The position numbers were made by a program, and so were the translations under genes. Under the pieces are notes generated by a model, which made no database searches, was not told the origin of the DNA, and saw nothing but the letters and a program-made list of their open reading frames with translations. Positions 1 through 12,327 of a stretch of 64,000 nt of DNA are shown piece after piece (the first letter of the stretch is position 1; every line of letters begins with the position of its first letter). The DNA comes from Antedon bifida (lineage: Eukaryota > Echinodermata > Crinoidea > Comatulida > Antedonidae): positions 6,691,001 to 6,755,000 of the forward strand of contig OY727098.1 of assembly GCA_963402885.1 (NCBI GenBank), written 5' to 3'.

Positions 1-1198
1 TCCGTTTTAAATATTTGTATTCGCTAACCGAATAGTGTCTCCTATCCTTGCTAAATATTGCAATGGATAACGTGGGCTTCAAATTAAAATGCTAAAATTA
101 TAGTCATTTGTAGGCCATGCCCTAAAATATACAGATGACCGAATTTGTGGGTGTTAATTTAATCTTCCCTTATTTTTTCTTTTGAATAAACCGGCTAAAT
201 TCGGTTAGTCAGTGACGTGCTGTTGACATTTAGTAAAGTATATTTTGCTTTAATTAAAGCATCACCGGTCTAAAAAAACCCATGCCTTGATGAGACTGCC
301 TCTTGACTTTTGAGAAACTCTATCAAGAACTGAGTTTGTCAAAGATGAGGAGGGTATTTTGGTAGTAACATCATTTTTCTTTTTTTTTACATTGTGCTTG
401 GTAACTGAATGTAGGCCTACGCTTTCTAAACATACTTGCAACTGGAAGATCCACTGGGTAATGTTGACATAACATGCATAATGAACAGGTACTCATAGAT
501 ATTTGCGACGATCGATGACCTAAGAAAATGTTCATGTCAACGCGCATGCGGGGAAGTTGTGATGGTAACTTCTCACTCCATTGTCTTGATAGAGTCTATA
601 GGCCTACAGTTTTGGTGGAGGTCCAGGCGACGACCGACAATCACATGTCGGTTGTTGCAAATCTAAGGCTCACTATTGATAATTGTAATCAACATATCGT
701 TTTGAAGAGTGCCTTCGGTATTATTTTGTTTGTTCTTTTGTTCTTGTAGTTCAACTTGATAATATTGACTGCCAATGTTGACAAAAGGGCTCCAACCAAC
801 TATCCTAAATTGTATGACGTCATTACTAAATGTTGAGAAGATATCCGCAACATCCGTGTCCATTATCTCCTAATGTTTCCTCACAAGATAAACTAAATTG
901 ATTGTTTTCAATATTTATCCATTTGTTAATTAATACATTAGACTGTATATGCAATAATGTTTTTGTCTTTTGTTTTTTATCTACAAACTATGCATTTGGT
1001 GCAGTATTTGCGTGCACGAAATAGATATAAAGATATGAAGAATAATATGGCGCCTATTATCAAAAATAATTCGAGTAAATTTGTGTATTTTGCTATCTCA
1101 TCCTGTTATGTTCAAGATAAGCTACGCGTACTATATATTGATTCCAGTTTTTCTGGGTTAGTAATCATAATTTAGTTTTTGCAAGTAGTTCATTTAAA
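1..1198. other. Upstream intergenic / 5' flank of the MAM-CBM14 gene
   Basis: No convincing gene is visible here. Short open frames at 528-749 and 957-1175 have no splice context or recognisable domain and the base composition is that of the surrounding AT-rich non-coding DNA. The last few hundred bases presumably hold the promoter and 5' UTR of the gene starting at 1199, but I see no clear TATA box or initiator. Confidence 0.5.
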
Positions 1199-4100
1199 AT
1201 GGCTAAAAAAGTGTTATTATTCGTTGTTTTGGTTATCGCCTGCGATAGTATAAATTGTAAGGATTACCCTAAAAAGGTAGGATCATGTTTATCGTGTTTG
1301 ATGAGAAAAATCACAGTAGTTGGTAGTTTAATAGCTGAAAACCTTCGTAGAAATGTTAGGCATAAACGTATCTTGACTTTTTGTATAACAGTAGTGAAAA
1401 TATGTGATGTATTTTTTATCTCTCTTAAAACGCTAATCGTCGTTAGACATTGCACGTCTCACTTGTGTTCGCCACTCAGTACGTTTTTTAGCAAGCATGT
1501 GTATAGGTCCGCATGTGAAAAGTTCTGCTTTTATGTTTGCCATCCATGTTGTTTTTGGTCTTCCTTTGGTCTTTTGGTCTTTCTCTGAGCCTCTCTAAGT
1601 GCGATCTTAGCTGGTGTGTTTTCATTTAAACAGAGCAGGTGACCATACCATGTCAGCCTTCTTTTCTTTACGTTCTTACTCCACTCAATTTCTCCTGTTC
1701 TTTTGTACAAATCTTCATTTTTTATTTTCTCCGGCCACCTTATACCTATTATATAACAAAACCGAAATTCAGGTTTGTTTGTTCTTTGCAGAAGAATAAA
1801 AATGTAGTGGGTTTGAGTACGTCGTCCAGTCTTACAGCATCAGGTATGACAATTGAGTACAAGTACAAATCATGTAACAAAATGAATCAATGAATATATT
1901 GGGTTTTTTTAAGTAATATAGTTTTACTAGTTGTTATACGTGTTTACTTTTAGAGAATTTTCGAGCAAATCTCATGAGCAAATATTTTATAAGCTCTAAA
2001 ACAATTCCTTAAAATTGATTAATATACAGCTTCTAGTGGTCTTCATAAGCCTTTGCGGGCTGCGATTACTAATTGAAATACCAACATAATTTGGTAGATA
2101 GAACAATTTTCATTTATTGAACGCATTGTGAAAGTGCTACTCTAAGAAGTTCTATCTATAAGAAAATAACACAATTGCTTCAATTTTTTTTCTTTGAGCA
2201 AAGGTAACTGTGATATTTCCCTTTGAAAATAGATTTGTACAGTATTGACTGTGGATTTGAACAAGATGAATGCAGTTTTTCTCACGATATTTCAACGGCA
2301 GAAGTGGGACCTGTGACATCATATTATTATTGGCGTAGAATTTGTGAAAACAGTAAGTATATTTACGCACTTTCAAAAAATAGAAAAAAAAGTATCGATT
2401 ATTTTTGTCTATCAAAAATCCCCAAAACATTCCCGGTTTGGCAAGTGTATACCTACATGTATACACCCCAAACGTCACTAAACAGTGTATTTCAGGTTTT
2501 CGAAAAAACATTATTATTTCATCGGGAAAATTTGAAAAACTAGATTATAAATAATAAAATAATTCAAGCTGTGTATAAGAATAGAAACAAAACAACAAAG
2601 AGACAAACCATTGTTTGCATCATCTCTATATTCTTCGGTTCTTGGTGTTTCTCCTTGTTCGTGTGAATCCTTATTGCAGGTCAAACGAAGCTAGTTATGA
2701 CAGGGATTTGGTTTAGCAGGTAAACAGCAGCTCCTATAAATATATATATATTGAGCCATATTGGTAGCCTACACTGAACCTCCTCCAGAAAATTGATAGT
2801 TCGCTTCTTTGCGTGTTTATAAGAGAATTTATATCGTATTTGTTTGTAATAATCTTATTTGCATAACAACGCACGGCTTGGTATGTCGTGCGTTGTTATG
2901 CAAATAAGATTATGCAGGTGTAGTGGGACTGGTGGTTTGTCAGTCATTCGCGGTTAACACGTCACACTGTTAAGTTCTCTACTCGCATTAACATCCCATT
3001 TATTATTTTGTGTCTCTTTGATTCAGACCATGGCTTAATTCGGCCTATGTTAATCATAAGACGCATTGACATAAACAGGATAGCCGTCGTCCTTAATTCC
3101 ATGGACAAGAGAGTCATGGTCGGGGAAAGCCTTGATTCTGTACGTCATGCGTACGATTTTCGGAACTCCTAACTTTAAACACAACCCACCCTTTTCATGT
3201 TTGAAATGTGTGTACAGTAAACAAACTCGTTAGAAAGATTAAGTCTATGTTTTTAAAACTTAAATGATGTAAATTGCGTTTTCTAATTGTCTAGCTGCTC
3301 CAGGTTGTTCCATGCGAATGGATGCAGATGATTCTGGAAAATGCTCGGTTCAGTCAGCTCTCTTGTCTCCGTGGTTCAGTACAGATTCTGGCGTAGTTAG
3401 CATGTGGTACCGAATTCCATCAAAGAACGCAACGGAAAAATCAAAACTGTCAATGTACACACGCATTGATGGTGGTGAGAGAAAGTTGATATATTTAACG
3501 AGCAATGAAATGGAAAGACCATGGGTGCCAATGAGCGATGAAGATTTTGAAAGACCATGGGTACCCATGAGCGTAGACGTGGATATGGGTCAGTCAGTGA
3601 CGTTCAGGGTAATTTTAACAACAGTTTTTAGCCTATTTTCATTTAAAGATGAACAATGAAAATTAAATAAATCAGACTTTGAATATGTGATTTTGTAGTT
3701 TTAATAAAATTAATCACTTCCGTAGAAAAAAAAAATGTTTTCATGTATAACATGACAAAATAAATGATTAAATTCAACCAAAATCCATTGGCTGGCAGCC
3801 AATTTGACCATTTTTTGCTTTAAATTACAGTTTTTTCAGGTAATACATTTTTTTTTCGATCCAATTTTTGGTCAAAGTGGTAACTATTATGTTACATTAA
3901 AATGGCATATTTAAAAAAATTGTGTTAAGAATTATTTTTCAGGAGGACAATACATCTTTAATAGAACCACCACCACACCATCATATTTGTTTGATCGGAT
4001 GCGTTGTTTTTTATCTAGTTTCAACATGTTTCAACCGTTTCTTTTGCGCCGGAGTTGAGTTCTGTCCGTTTGTTATTCCAGCTCCTGTATAGTTATGGCA

Positions 4101-6236
4101 CGCTCGTGTATGCCGAAACTAGTCTAGTATAGTGTTTATATACAGTACTTTTAAACAAGTTACAGCAAAACAGAGGGCGTCAATTCTCATTTCCGTTACG
4201 GTTTTGTACCTAAATTAGTAAATACATAGTATTTAATATGCCGTCTTTATGATATTTATTTTTTGTCATAACAATGTAAAAGTGTCAATTTAAATAGAAG
4301 GTTTGCGTGAGATGTTGATATACATAGAACCAGTGCTATGATCATATCATCTTTATTGATATTAATAATAGTTAATGCCATAGAGCGGTTCTTTTTATCT
4401 TTAAGATTGGACTTTGTTATATTAAAGTAGAGCATATGTCTACTTCCCATGAAATAATTGCAGTTGTTTTTATCTCTGCTGGAGTATAAATTAAACTTTT
4501 CTTAACATTCTGATTACTATTGATATTTATATTTAATGCTAATTCTATTCTGTTTTAAAATGATTCTGTAAACATTGTGTTTATAAAAAAAAAGATTATT
4601 TCATGTTATATTACTGGCCAGTGCATATCCATATTTTCAACATTTTCTTTTCTTGAATCATTTACCTGAAGTAGTGTAGAGTTGTAGCTTGGTGGATAAA
4701 ATGCTTGTCACAAGGTCCATGGTTCAATCCTGGTGCCAGTGTTGTAAATCACGAGCATTTCTACTCCAATCCTCAAATGAGACTTAGGGACTTTAAATTA
4801 GTAGGTCATGATGATTTGATTAAATAACTTGAAACTTTGATACTGTATTACTTAAAGTGTATATTAAATAGGTATGTTGCAATAGAACCATTTTAAATAT
4901 TCGTTTAATTTCTTCTCCTCTTTATCTTTTTGTTTATCAATTCTCTCAGTTCAGCAAATCAGTTTCATCAAAATATTCGTTCCATAATAATAATTAAAAC
5001 GAAAAAAAAATCTAAAAATCTTTTTAATATCCAATGCCCAACAGAAATATAATTTTTGACCCAAATGCATTGTTTTTGTTTTTGTAACGTAAACATGGCA
5101 ACCTAATTGCGAGTGAGTGAGTGGCAGAGCGGTTAAGTGTAATACCTAGCCATAACATCGGCAATGGTTCGAGGCTCACTTCCTCCGTCGTTTTGGTGGT
5201 TGAACGAGTCTTCTCTATTATAAACCGTAGGCCCAGTTTACACATCTAGCTCATTGGCTCTTTAAAGAACCTAGTACATCTTTCGAGACGAGTAGGAGGT
5301 TGCCCCGGCATACTAGTACACACACAGCCTGATCATAACTGGGCCCTATGGGAGAACAGCCGTTGGGGCTACCCGTATAAAGAAATAATAATAATAATAC
5401 TTGTTTTTTGAGTCAGTAATCATTATTATAAAATTTCTTGTTTCAGTTTGAAATCGTTGGATATATGGAAGACAGTACAGAAGATATTTACATTGATGAT
5501 TTTGCATTCACCCCAACTTGTACGTATTTATTTTATTTTATTTTCAACTATAGTAGACATATAAACGACGTCACAACTCCTATCATTATCATTAGTGTAT
5601 TGACTAAAGAGTTTAGGAAAATAAAGGGATGTGAAATTGACGTTACCTATTCAAATAAATAAACAATTAGACGTGACTTCATGGGTCTTGCAAAAACAGA
5701 AATAAAAACTTCAGTACAAAATCTTTAGCCGTTATTATACTAGTTGTATTGTCAGCCGATTCTCTGTACTGTGTCTATTTCCGAAGTATCATAGGAATAT
5801 TTCGAAATACATCATCACATGTGTTGCACGTGAATCTACTGTAGTAGTAACCAACCCTTAACCTAACATTACATGATACAGGCACCATATGTGATACAAA
5901 TGAGATGCTGTATTACCAAATATTCCTTGATACTTCGGAAATAGATAGTATGTGGAGATACAATGTGCTGAACGATGACTAAATACTGTAAGTAAATTGA
6001 AAAGTAATTAAATTTGAAAATATGGATAATAATAAATGTATATTTATTTTATTTTAGCTGGTGCATTTTCATGTAATGGTCAGTCGAATGTGTTTTACGC
6101 CGATCCGAATGACTGTAGAAAATACTTTCACTGCGACGGCTACAGGACATGGCATCGTTCTTGTGGGCCTGATACAGTCTTTAATCAAGCCATTTCATCA
6201 TGCGATTGGCCATATAATGTCCCAGGTTGTGATTAA
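1199..6236 (+). CDS. Secreted MAM-domain + chitin-binding (CBM14/peritrophin-A) protein, six exons
   Basis: Coding exons 1199-1276, 1792-1843, 2233-2352, 3295-3608, 5447-5519 and 6058-6236 join with consistent phases (0,1,1,0,1) into 816 nt, 271 aa. Residues 1-20 are a signal peptide (KK then [11 protein letters not shown]). A MAM domain runs from about residue 47 ([10 protein letters not shown]) to 212 ([13 protein letters not shown]). The last exon is a six-cysteine peritrophin-A/CBM14 module (FSC, NDC, FHC, RSC, SSC, PGC) ending at TAA. The protein is therefore probably secreted, with a protein- or glycan-binding MAM and a chitin-type carbohydrate-binding tail. Exon 4 holds a 36-bp in-frame tandem duplication giving ERPWVPMS twice. 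Exon 2 (17 codons, low complexity) and the exon 3 acceptor choice are the weakest joins; the acceptor ending at 2232 is the only one found that keeps the frame. The introns carry several repeats. Confidence 0.8.
2849..2913. repeat. Perfect 27-bp inverted repeat (hairpin, 11-nt loop)
   Basis: Arms 2849-2875 and 2887-2913 are exact reverse complements around an 11-nt loop (2876-2886). It lies in intron 3 of the MAM-CBM14 gene. Each arm includes an ATTTGCAT octamer. It may be a small foldback element, a recent inverted duplication or a hairpin RNA source; nothing decides between these. Confidence 0.9.
4681..4835 (+). mobile_element. tRNA-derived SINE fragment
   Basis: An A-box-like GTAGCTTGGTGG is followed at 4721-4730 by a B-box-like GGTTCAATCC at the spacing expected of a tRNA-derived pol III promoter. 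The same family occurs at 48171. Located in intron 4 of the MAM-CBM14 gene. The 3' end is approximate. Confidence 0.6.
5108..5400 (+). mobile_element. tRNA(Leu/Ser-like) SINE with (AAT)n tail
   Basis: The head GTGGCAGAGCGGTTAAG (A box) and GGTTCGAGGCTCAC (B box, from 5166) resembles a class II tRNA. The body has TAAACCGTAGG, a CTTTAAAGAACCTAG segment, TTCGAGACGAGTAGG and CCCCGGCATACTAGT, then ACTGGGCCCTATGGGAGAACAG and an AAT-repeat tail. Other copies: 31485, 37492, 61513 (minus), and heads at 20701, 28578 and 34573. It is in intron 4 of the MAM-CBM14 gene. Confidence 0.8.
5774..5945. mobile_element. MITE-like element with ~30-bp terminal inverted repeats
   Basis: The left end TCTATTTCCGAAGTATCA continues to AGGAATATTT and is mirrored by AAATATTCCT..TGATACTTCGGAAATAGA at the right end. 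About 172 bp, non-coding, in intron 5 of the MAM-CBM14 gene. No target-site duplication was identified with confidence. Confidence 0.75.
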
Positions 6237-6256
6237 TTCATACGTTAGGGTCTTAT

Positions 6257-6412
6257 TGAAACGTAGTTCCCATTTGGACATAACGCAACGACGTAGACGC
6301 AACGCAAGTAAGTTGACCAATCACAAGTAATAGTTCGGATGATCCACCGCGTCGTGATTGGTCAAATTACTTTTTTAGTGCTTATATCCTTATGTTGCGT
6401 TCAAGTGGGAAC
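6257..6412. mobile_element. Foldback MITE of the GGTTCCCACT family in the 3' UTR
   Basis: Ends GTTCCCATTTGGACATAACGC and GCGTTCAAGTGGGAAC are inverted, and the interior repeats the palindrome GACCAATCAC...GTGATTGGTC. The same family is at 10488-10719, 11350-11440, 26258 and 32253. It lies between the stop codon (6236) and the poly(A) signal (6445) of the MAM-CBM14 gene, so it is probably transcribed in its 3' UTR. Confidence 0.75.
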
Positions 6413-6444
6413 CAAAAGATTCAGTATTTGTTTAACAGTTATTC

Positions 6445-6450
6445 AATAAA
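6445..6450 (+). terminator. AATAAA polyadenylation signal of the MAM-CBM14 gene
   Basis: AATAAA in TTCAATAAATGTTC lies about 210 bp after the stop codon on the coding strand and is followed by a T-rich stretch. It is the first good candidate downstream of the gene. Confidence 0.5.
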
Positions 6451-6520
6451 TGTTCACGTATACCCTGTTACATCGACTAGTTTATTATTATTATTATTTG
6501 TTGGCATCTGTGTTTGTAAA

Positions 6521-6663
6521 GCTCTGTCTACACTAAACTTTATGTGACAAAACAATGGGATGTGCCCATATGGACGTTATGATGTCAAATCACTACCATA
6601 TTTGAACATATCACTACCATATTTGGGCACATCACACTTTTTTTGTCAAACTAGTTTGTGCTT
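6521..6663. mobile_element. MITE-like inverted-repeat element
   Basis: TGTGACAAAACAATGGGATG...GTGCCCATATGG (6543-6573) is mirrored by CCATATTTGGGCACATCACA...TTTTTGTCA (6617-6648), with outer arms CTACACTAAACTT / AAACTAGTTTGTG less exact. The whole is about 140 bp and non-coding. Confidence 0.65.
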
Positions 6664-8274
6664 AAGGTTGTTATTGTAATGATTGACTGTATTATCATTA
6701 TATTTAAAAGTGTAAAAACAAGGTTTACTTTCCGGACATTTTTATTGTTGATCATTACGAGGATGAAGATGGCAGTCTGTGTCATTTTGCACTAACACCG
6801 AAACACGTAAGATAATATATATATATATGGACATTTGGATCACGAGAACAGGCTTACGGAAAGTTGGTGGATGAAAGTAATGAAAATAATTGACGATAGG
6901 CGAATGTGTTAAGAACAGAATTAGTTCACTTTATAAGAATGGATGATCTCTGCTTATCCGTTGCGAATTTTATATGGTCTTCTTCAACTCCACACACACA
7001 TACTGTGTTTTATATTACCAAATTGTAATCGAATCGATCATCAACATTTCCCGTTTAAACCTACAAATGCGAACTTTCTGGATCCACCACGCGGTTTGTG
7101 AAAAGAATCGTCATTATTACATGTATATAACGACGACGAGGATAACTTTTAGTACAATTGATTCTTTTAGCATATGCAATTTATCACTTGTTAGTCCTAA
7201 TCAATAGTTTGATATTTATCTTCATAATGTCATTACAGATGCAGGTATATACATAGCAACAAACAACTTTGACATTCAAAGTGTCATGGCGTCGTTGGTT
7301 TCCATAGTGATTAACAAAAAAATAATAATCACCGTGCTTATGTTCAAGATTGGTGACATTTACTTTCCCAGCTGCCTTATCACATTCATAAATGATTTAT
7401 ATGGATGAGGGTGACGTTAATATGGTTTACAAAAATACACATTTCCGTCATGGCCTAACATGGTGCTAAGAGCCAATTTGTAATGTTAGAAGATATGTAC
7501 AATTCAACTTTATTAATTTATGTAAATTTGATGCATTCTTTTAAGGAAGGTATATAAACCAAAAGAACAATCAATTTTGACAAGGGCAAATGAAAAGATA
7601 TAATTAACCGGTTGGCGTCTGTTTTTAACATTAAAAATAATTCGTAGCACCTGTATTTAAAATGAGAATTATTTCGCGACTCCTTCTGTTTGATAGCTGA
7701 CGAAACATATATCAGATTGTTATCAATTATGTTGCAAAGTTCATATTTTAGAAAAAAACCACCAATATGACCTTTATACTCGGAGCTTTCGAGAATTACA
7801 AAAAAAATCCATTATAATTATTTTGCATGTATACGTTATGCTTTGAGTCTACTCATAACATACAATTCGGACGTCATTGTCCTGCCAGACAAGGGCATTT
7901 CTAGTGTATAAAAACAATTTTTATCTAGGCGATACGTTATATTCAAATTACGCCCTATTATTTGTTCTTTAAAAACATCTCGGTAAAAGTAGAGACATCA
8001 TCATCATCAATATCATCATCACGTTGTCATTATTTCGACTTTTACACTCGTCTTAATTCGCTGTCATCCCGTCCAGTATTCGTTATACTTCATCTAGTTC
8101 GGAATAACATTATTTTAATGTAAATAACCACATTTCACACATAAACAATTAAATTGCAACATCTATTTAATATACATTTCAAAACAGTTTGAAAAACTGG
8201 AACGTATAATCAGATTTGAAAGATGACGTACTCTTCAACTGACAATGGTGGTAATGCTGCATTATTCATTTCAG
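6664..8274. other. Intergenic region between convergent MAM genes
   Basis: AT-rich sequence with simple repeats (TA run near 6818, CAT/ATC trinucleotides near 7995-8020). No open frame with splice context or domain was found. It separates the 3' ends of the + strand MAM-CBM14 gene and the - strand MAM gene and contains the latter's 3' UTR. Confidence 0.5.
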
Positions 8275-10989
8275 TTAATAAGCTAAAAAAAAAATAATAA
8301 AGACATTTCGAATAATTATTAATAAAGATAGTTGGTTTAATTACATCCGCCACCAGGTTGCATTCAGCGGGAGATATAATTATAATGTTTAATAGGTTTC
8401 GTTGAATAGTGGTCTACTTTGAGCTTTTGTTAGATACGTATATTTAATACTGTAATCATATTTGATGGCAGGAACCAATTAAATTTTCAAGGTGAAAGAA
8501 TAAAAAAAAACAACGTTTTAATTTTATAGCTTATGTGCAATAATTCACAAGATTTGTGACGTAGGAGATACATTAACTTGGAAGGTCAAAAGCTAAATGG
8601 TTGTTATAATTATTATAACAACTGAAAATATAAGTTGTTACTGACGCTAAAATATTGGAAAGTTAATACAACTTACGAGTCCAAACCATATCATCGATGG
8701 TGACATCACTTCCTGATGATCCAATGATGCCCTCAAAAAGGAACTGTAAAAATCATGTATGTTTATTTAGTGACATTTTACAATCGGTGCCAAATTTATA
8801 TTGTTAAGTAGCTTTCATTATCTTCGTTAGCACCGCTATCATCATCGTCTTAACATTCAAAGAAGACTATTACCGTAGGCCTACACGGACGTTTCGCGAT
8901 GGACGACGATGGATGTATAAGCCGACTGACTGCGCATTTGGTCAACAGGACGGCGGAATGTCCTGTCGGAGAAATGACCGTCGGTGAAATGTCAGGTCGG
9001 CATTAAAGATTACCTGAAACGAGTTGTAGTATGAAATGCCAACGTTAACTTCTACCCAACCGTCTCCACTTGGACCGGTATACGTAAAGAACGTCTGTCT
9101 TGGCATACCCGTTGGTAAAAGATCGATCTTCAATTGAGTTGGTTTCTGCCGTTTTGAGTCATCAGCAGTGTGGATATAGAACCGTAGATTTCCACCGGAT
9201 GCCGGTATGAGCCCTGTCGTCTTGAACATGGCATTATCCTTAGGGCTTTGACCATTGCCGTTGATAGTAAAAGAGTAGCCATATCCCGTTGTGTGGTCGT
9301 AGTCGCGGTTTCTTTTCCAGTCGAAAACATCACCAGCAATGTTCTGATCAAACCCACAGTCATTCAATTCGAAATTGCAACTCGGTTTTCCAGCTGTGTG
9401 AAAATATTAAAATGGAGGTTCTTTAAAATGCACCCCAAGATCTTTCAACAATTTTTTTTCATTTTTTTTTTTATAAAGAACGTTTTTTTTCTAATATTGT
9501 TAGCCTATATGTTTAAACCTTATACACAATTCACATGCTTACCTGCTACGGATACTTGTCCCTCCGCAGGTGCATTATCGGAGCCAGGATCTTAGTAAAT
9601 GTTAGTAGAAATGAAAATTTAAAAAAATAAATTAAAATAGTTAAACCGTTCACAACAAAATGTGTTTATGATGTTGATACAGATGATGATGATAATATAA
9701 TGACTACATTTTGTTTGCTAAGTTAACAAGCATTTTCTACTTGGCAATTAGCCTACAGATATAAATTGCTGCACTTTAAGACATAATAGCAAAGATGGCC
9801 CGATGACTGTAATATCTTTAGCTTTCCTAATAAGGCAATCCGTTCATAGAAAACAAAAACAATATCCAACAATCTCTCGTAAAAACCTTTTATTTTTTAA
9901 GTTTAATGACCAAGATCAACATATTATAAATTGAAGAAAAAGATGGGACAATAAAGATGAAAATTGTAAAAAAAATCATCAAGATAAAAAATAAAACTAA
10001 GTCTAATTTTGAGTTCAATGTATTTTAAAGGAATGAAGTTATCGTAAATATGGATACCAATAATGGAGCAAAGAGCAATGAGGCATTGCTGATTGAATTC
10101 GTTTACCTTCAAAAGTCGTGAAAAACACACGTTCTTTATTCTGTGTAACCTAAACAAAATAATTAATAGCCAATTAAGATCAATATTGTCTATAATTAAT
10201 AGAATTGTATGCTAATATATTATTCAGAATTTTATAATGTAAACAATAAATTGAATAAAAGTGTTTATTCTTTGCGTATTGCGGTGCTTCATTGGCGACC
10301 TTTCGTTCAGGGACGATATAGACGAAAGAAGACGTTAAATCGATCCGATAATGAACGGCTGTGGGAGGTGGCTTATACGCATGCGTAGATGCATTTTGTA
10401 TAATTTACCGTATCTTGTCTGCCGCCTCAAAAGCTCGCTATATCGGCTCTCTAAGCCAACTCGTAGCCGGAAATGTGTTGCAACCACAAACTGTCGACAA
10501 CAACGGTTTTTTTTAAACATGCTCTAAGCTTGGTTCCCACTAGAGACGCAACGCAAGACGTAATTATTTGATCAATTATTACAAGCGATGGGATTATTCG
10601 AACAGCGCTCGTCATTGGTCCGGTTGCGTTGCGTCTACGTCCTTGCGTTATGTCTCTAGTGGGAACCAAGCTAGAGCATGCTTTTTTTTGTTTTTTAAAC
10701 CCATTGTTGTCGACAGTTTATGGTGACATGTGCTAATTTCCGACTACTGTGCGAGAATGTTAGACATTTTGTAACACAGATTTGAACGAAAACTGTATTC
10801 CTTTTGCAACGTTGAGACACCTTGAATGATGGGCATTTACTCATCAAACTTTAGATTATTACGCCAATAATAATAATGATAATTAACGAAACTTACTACT
10901 CCGTACGGCCTTCTAATAGCGTCTCCTCTAACAATGGCGCATGAAAGTGCCACAGCAAACAGCAGTATGTATGATACCATTTTGAACAT
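8275..10989 (-). CDS. Secreted single-MAM-domain protein, six exons
   Basis: Exons in transcript order are 10989-10897, 10140-10107, 9590-9543, 9393-9014, 8743-8677 and 8282-8275 (coding part). All have GT-AG borders and phases 0,1,1,0,1, giving 630 nt, 209 aa. The start MFKMVSYILLFAVALSCA is a signal peptide. A single MAM domain begins at about residue 63 (CNFELNDCGFDQ), continues through FDWKRNRDYDHTTGYG and SGDGWVEVNVGI, and ends in the DVTIDDMVW of exon 5. The last exon adds only PY and a stop after a strong polypyrimidine acceptor. Exons 2 and 3 encode a short linker. Likely role: secreted adhesive or matrix protein. It is convergent with the MAM-CBM14 gene upstream, but the two are not close copies. 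The tiny terminal exon is the least certain part. Confidence 0.75.
10488..10719. mobile_element. Long-armed foldback MITE (GGTTCCCACT family)
   Basis: Arms start AAACTGTCGACAACAA and, after a T-run, GCATGCTCTA(A)GCTTGG and TTCCCACTAGAGACGCAACG; they are mirrored at 10650-10719 (GTCTCTAGTGGGAACCAAGC ... TTGTTGTCGACAGTTT). It lies in intron 1 of the single-MAM gene. The outer AAACTGTCGACA arm may be flanking DNA that was itself duplicated in inverse orientation. Confidence 0.75.
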
Positions 10990-12327
10990 TGATATAACAA
11001 TTCATTGGTTTTTGCGTGTGTCGAAGTTTTATAAAGAATTTATACTAGCCACCATATGTTCAGTCTGATTGTCTTATCAATGCAAACAATGTGAAGATAA
11101 CAAAAACAATTGATTGATAGACACAATAATTAATATCAAATATAAACATTTGCATAAGTTTCTGGAGACGTGTCGATGACATCAAGAAAGTGCCCAATTG
11201 CCTGGTCAATTATGATTTTCCATCGATTCAATAATTGCCCGATATTTCTATTGATTGATACGGTACACAACACAAGTCGATATCGATTCATTTTGTTATG
11301 GCCTAGCATGGCCGGAATAACATTCAGTGGCGCAGGCCGATGTGCGGTAGTTTAAGCGTGGTTCCCACTAGCGACGCAACGTAACGCTACGACGTATTGA
11401 CGAAAAGTGCAGTATTGCGTAATCACAAGTGGGAACCGACGACGCAACAATGCTGCAAACATCGCAGGTTTGATTTCACAAAGGCGGAGGAAAACGCAAT
11501 TATTATTTCCATACGTTTAATGACATAGTACAGTCTTTATGCTGATCCTGAAACTTTAGAATATGGAAAAGATCAAGATCGAAAGTAGGCTGATCTAAAA
11601 AAATAAGAGGAGGCCTCGGTTGGGAGAGCCAGGCAGGGCTTCTAGAAAAGGCTTTTAAAAATAAATATGACATCAAAAAATCCTGAATCCACACTTGTTT
11701 AATTCAATTTTGAAGACCTATCGTACAATAAAGGTAAACATATGATCTACTGTAGATATACATGTGTACTGTATTACTAAATCAAGAAAACTCGTAATTT
11801 GAAATAAGCCCCATCACAACTTAGCCTTGATATCTTGTTCTTGTTGACGTCATTGCCCCCATTTGTAGTTGTTAATTGTAATTATATAATCATTCAATGG
11901 CTTTCAATATCTAATCTTCATCACGCTAAGTGTTGAAGATTTGCGGAGAAATATCAATTATATAAATTAGCAAATGATAAAAGAGATCACTTTGATTTGC
12001 AAGGCTTAATTTCCAACAAGCTTGCGATTAGAAACTTTTACGCTGGTAAGACTCGACACCAAGACTACATTACAAAACAGAGCACAGCGTATGACGACTA
12101 CAAACCAATGCGAGTCTCAACTCACGGCTACTAGTACTACACGTGTATTTTAAAATGAAATGTATTTAGCGATTGATACAGATTTAACGTGTCGTTCTAC
12201 CGAATCTGTATTCACATTTTTTTTCTTCAAATATTTAACACTAACATATGACTATATTTAATTTACGATAAATAATAATAATGTCACAATTTACTTATTT
12301 ATATTACAATCCCTTCTTAATCCCTCC
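10990..12327. other. Intergenic region with a GGTTCCCACT MITE (about 11350-11440)
   Basis: The 5' flank of the single-MAM gene. At 11350-11440 GTGGTTCCCACTAGCGACGC and CACAAGTGGGAACCGACG form another short copy of the foldback family. The rest is AT-rich and holds no gene that I can support. The ORF 11503-11694 (minus) has no recognisable domain or splice context. Confidence 0.5.

Noticed and set aside
1199-1588. 129-codon frame starting at the MAM-CBM14 ATG
   Set aside because: Only the first 26 codons are exon 1; a good donor (AAG|GTAGGA) follows, and the rest is intron read-through.
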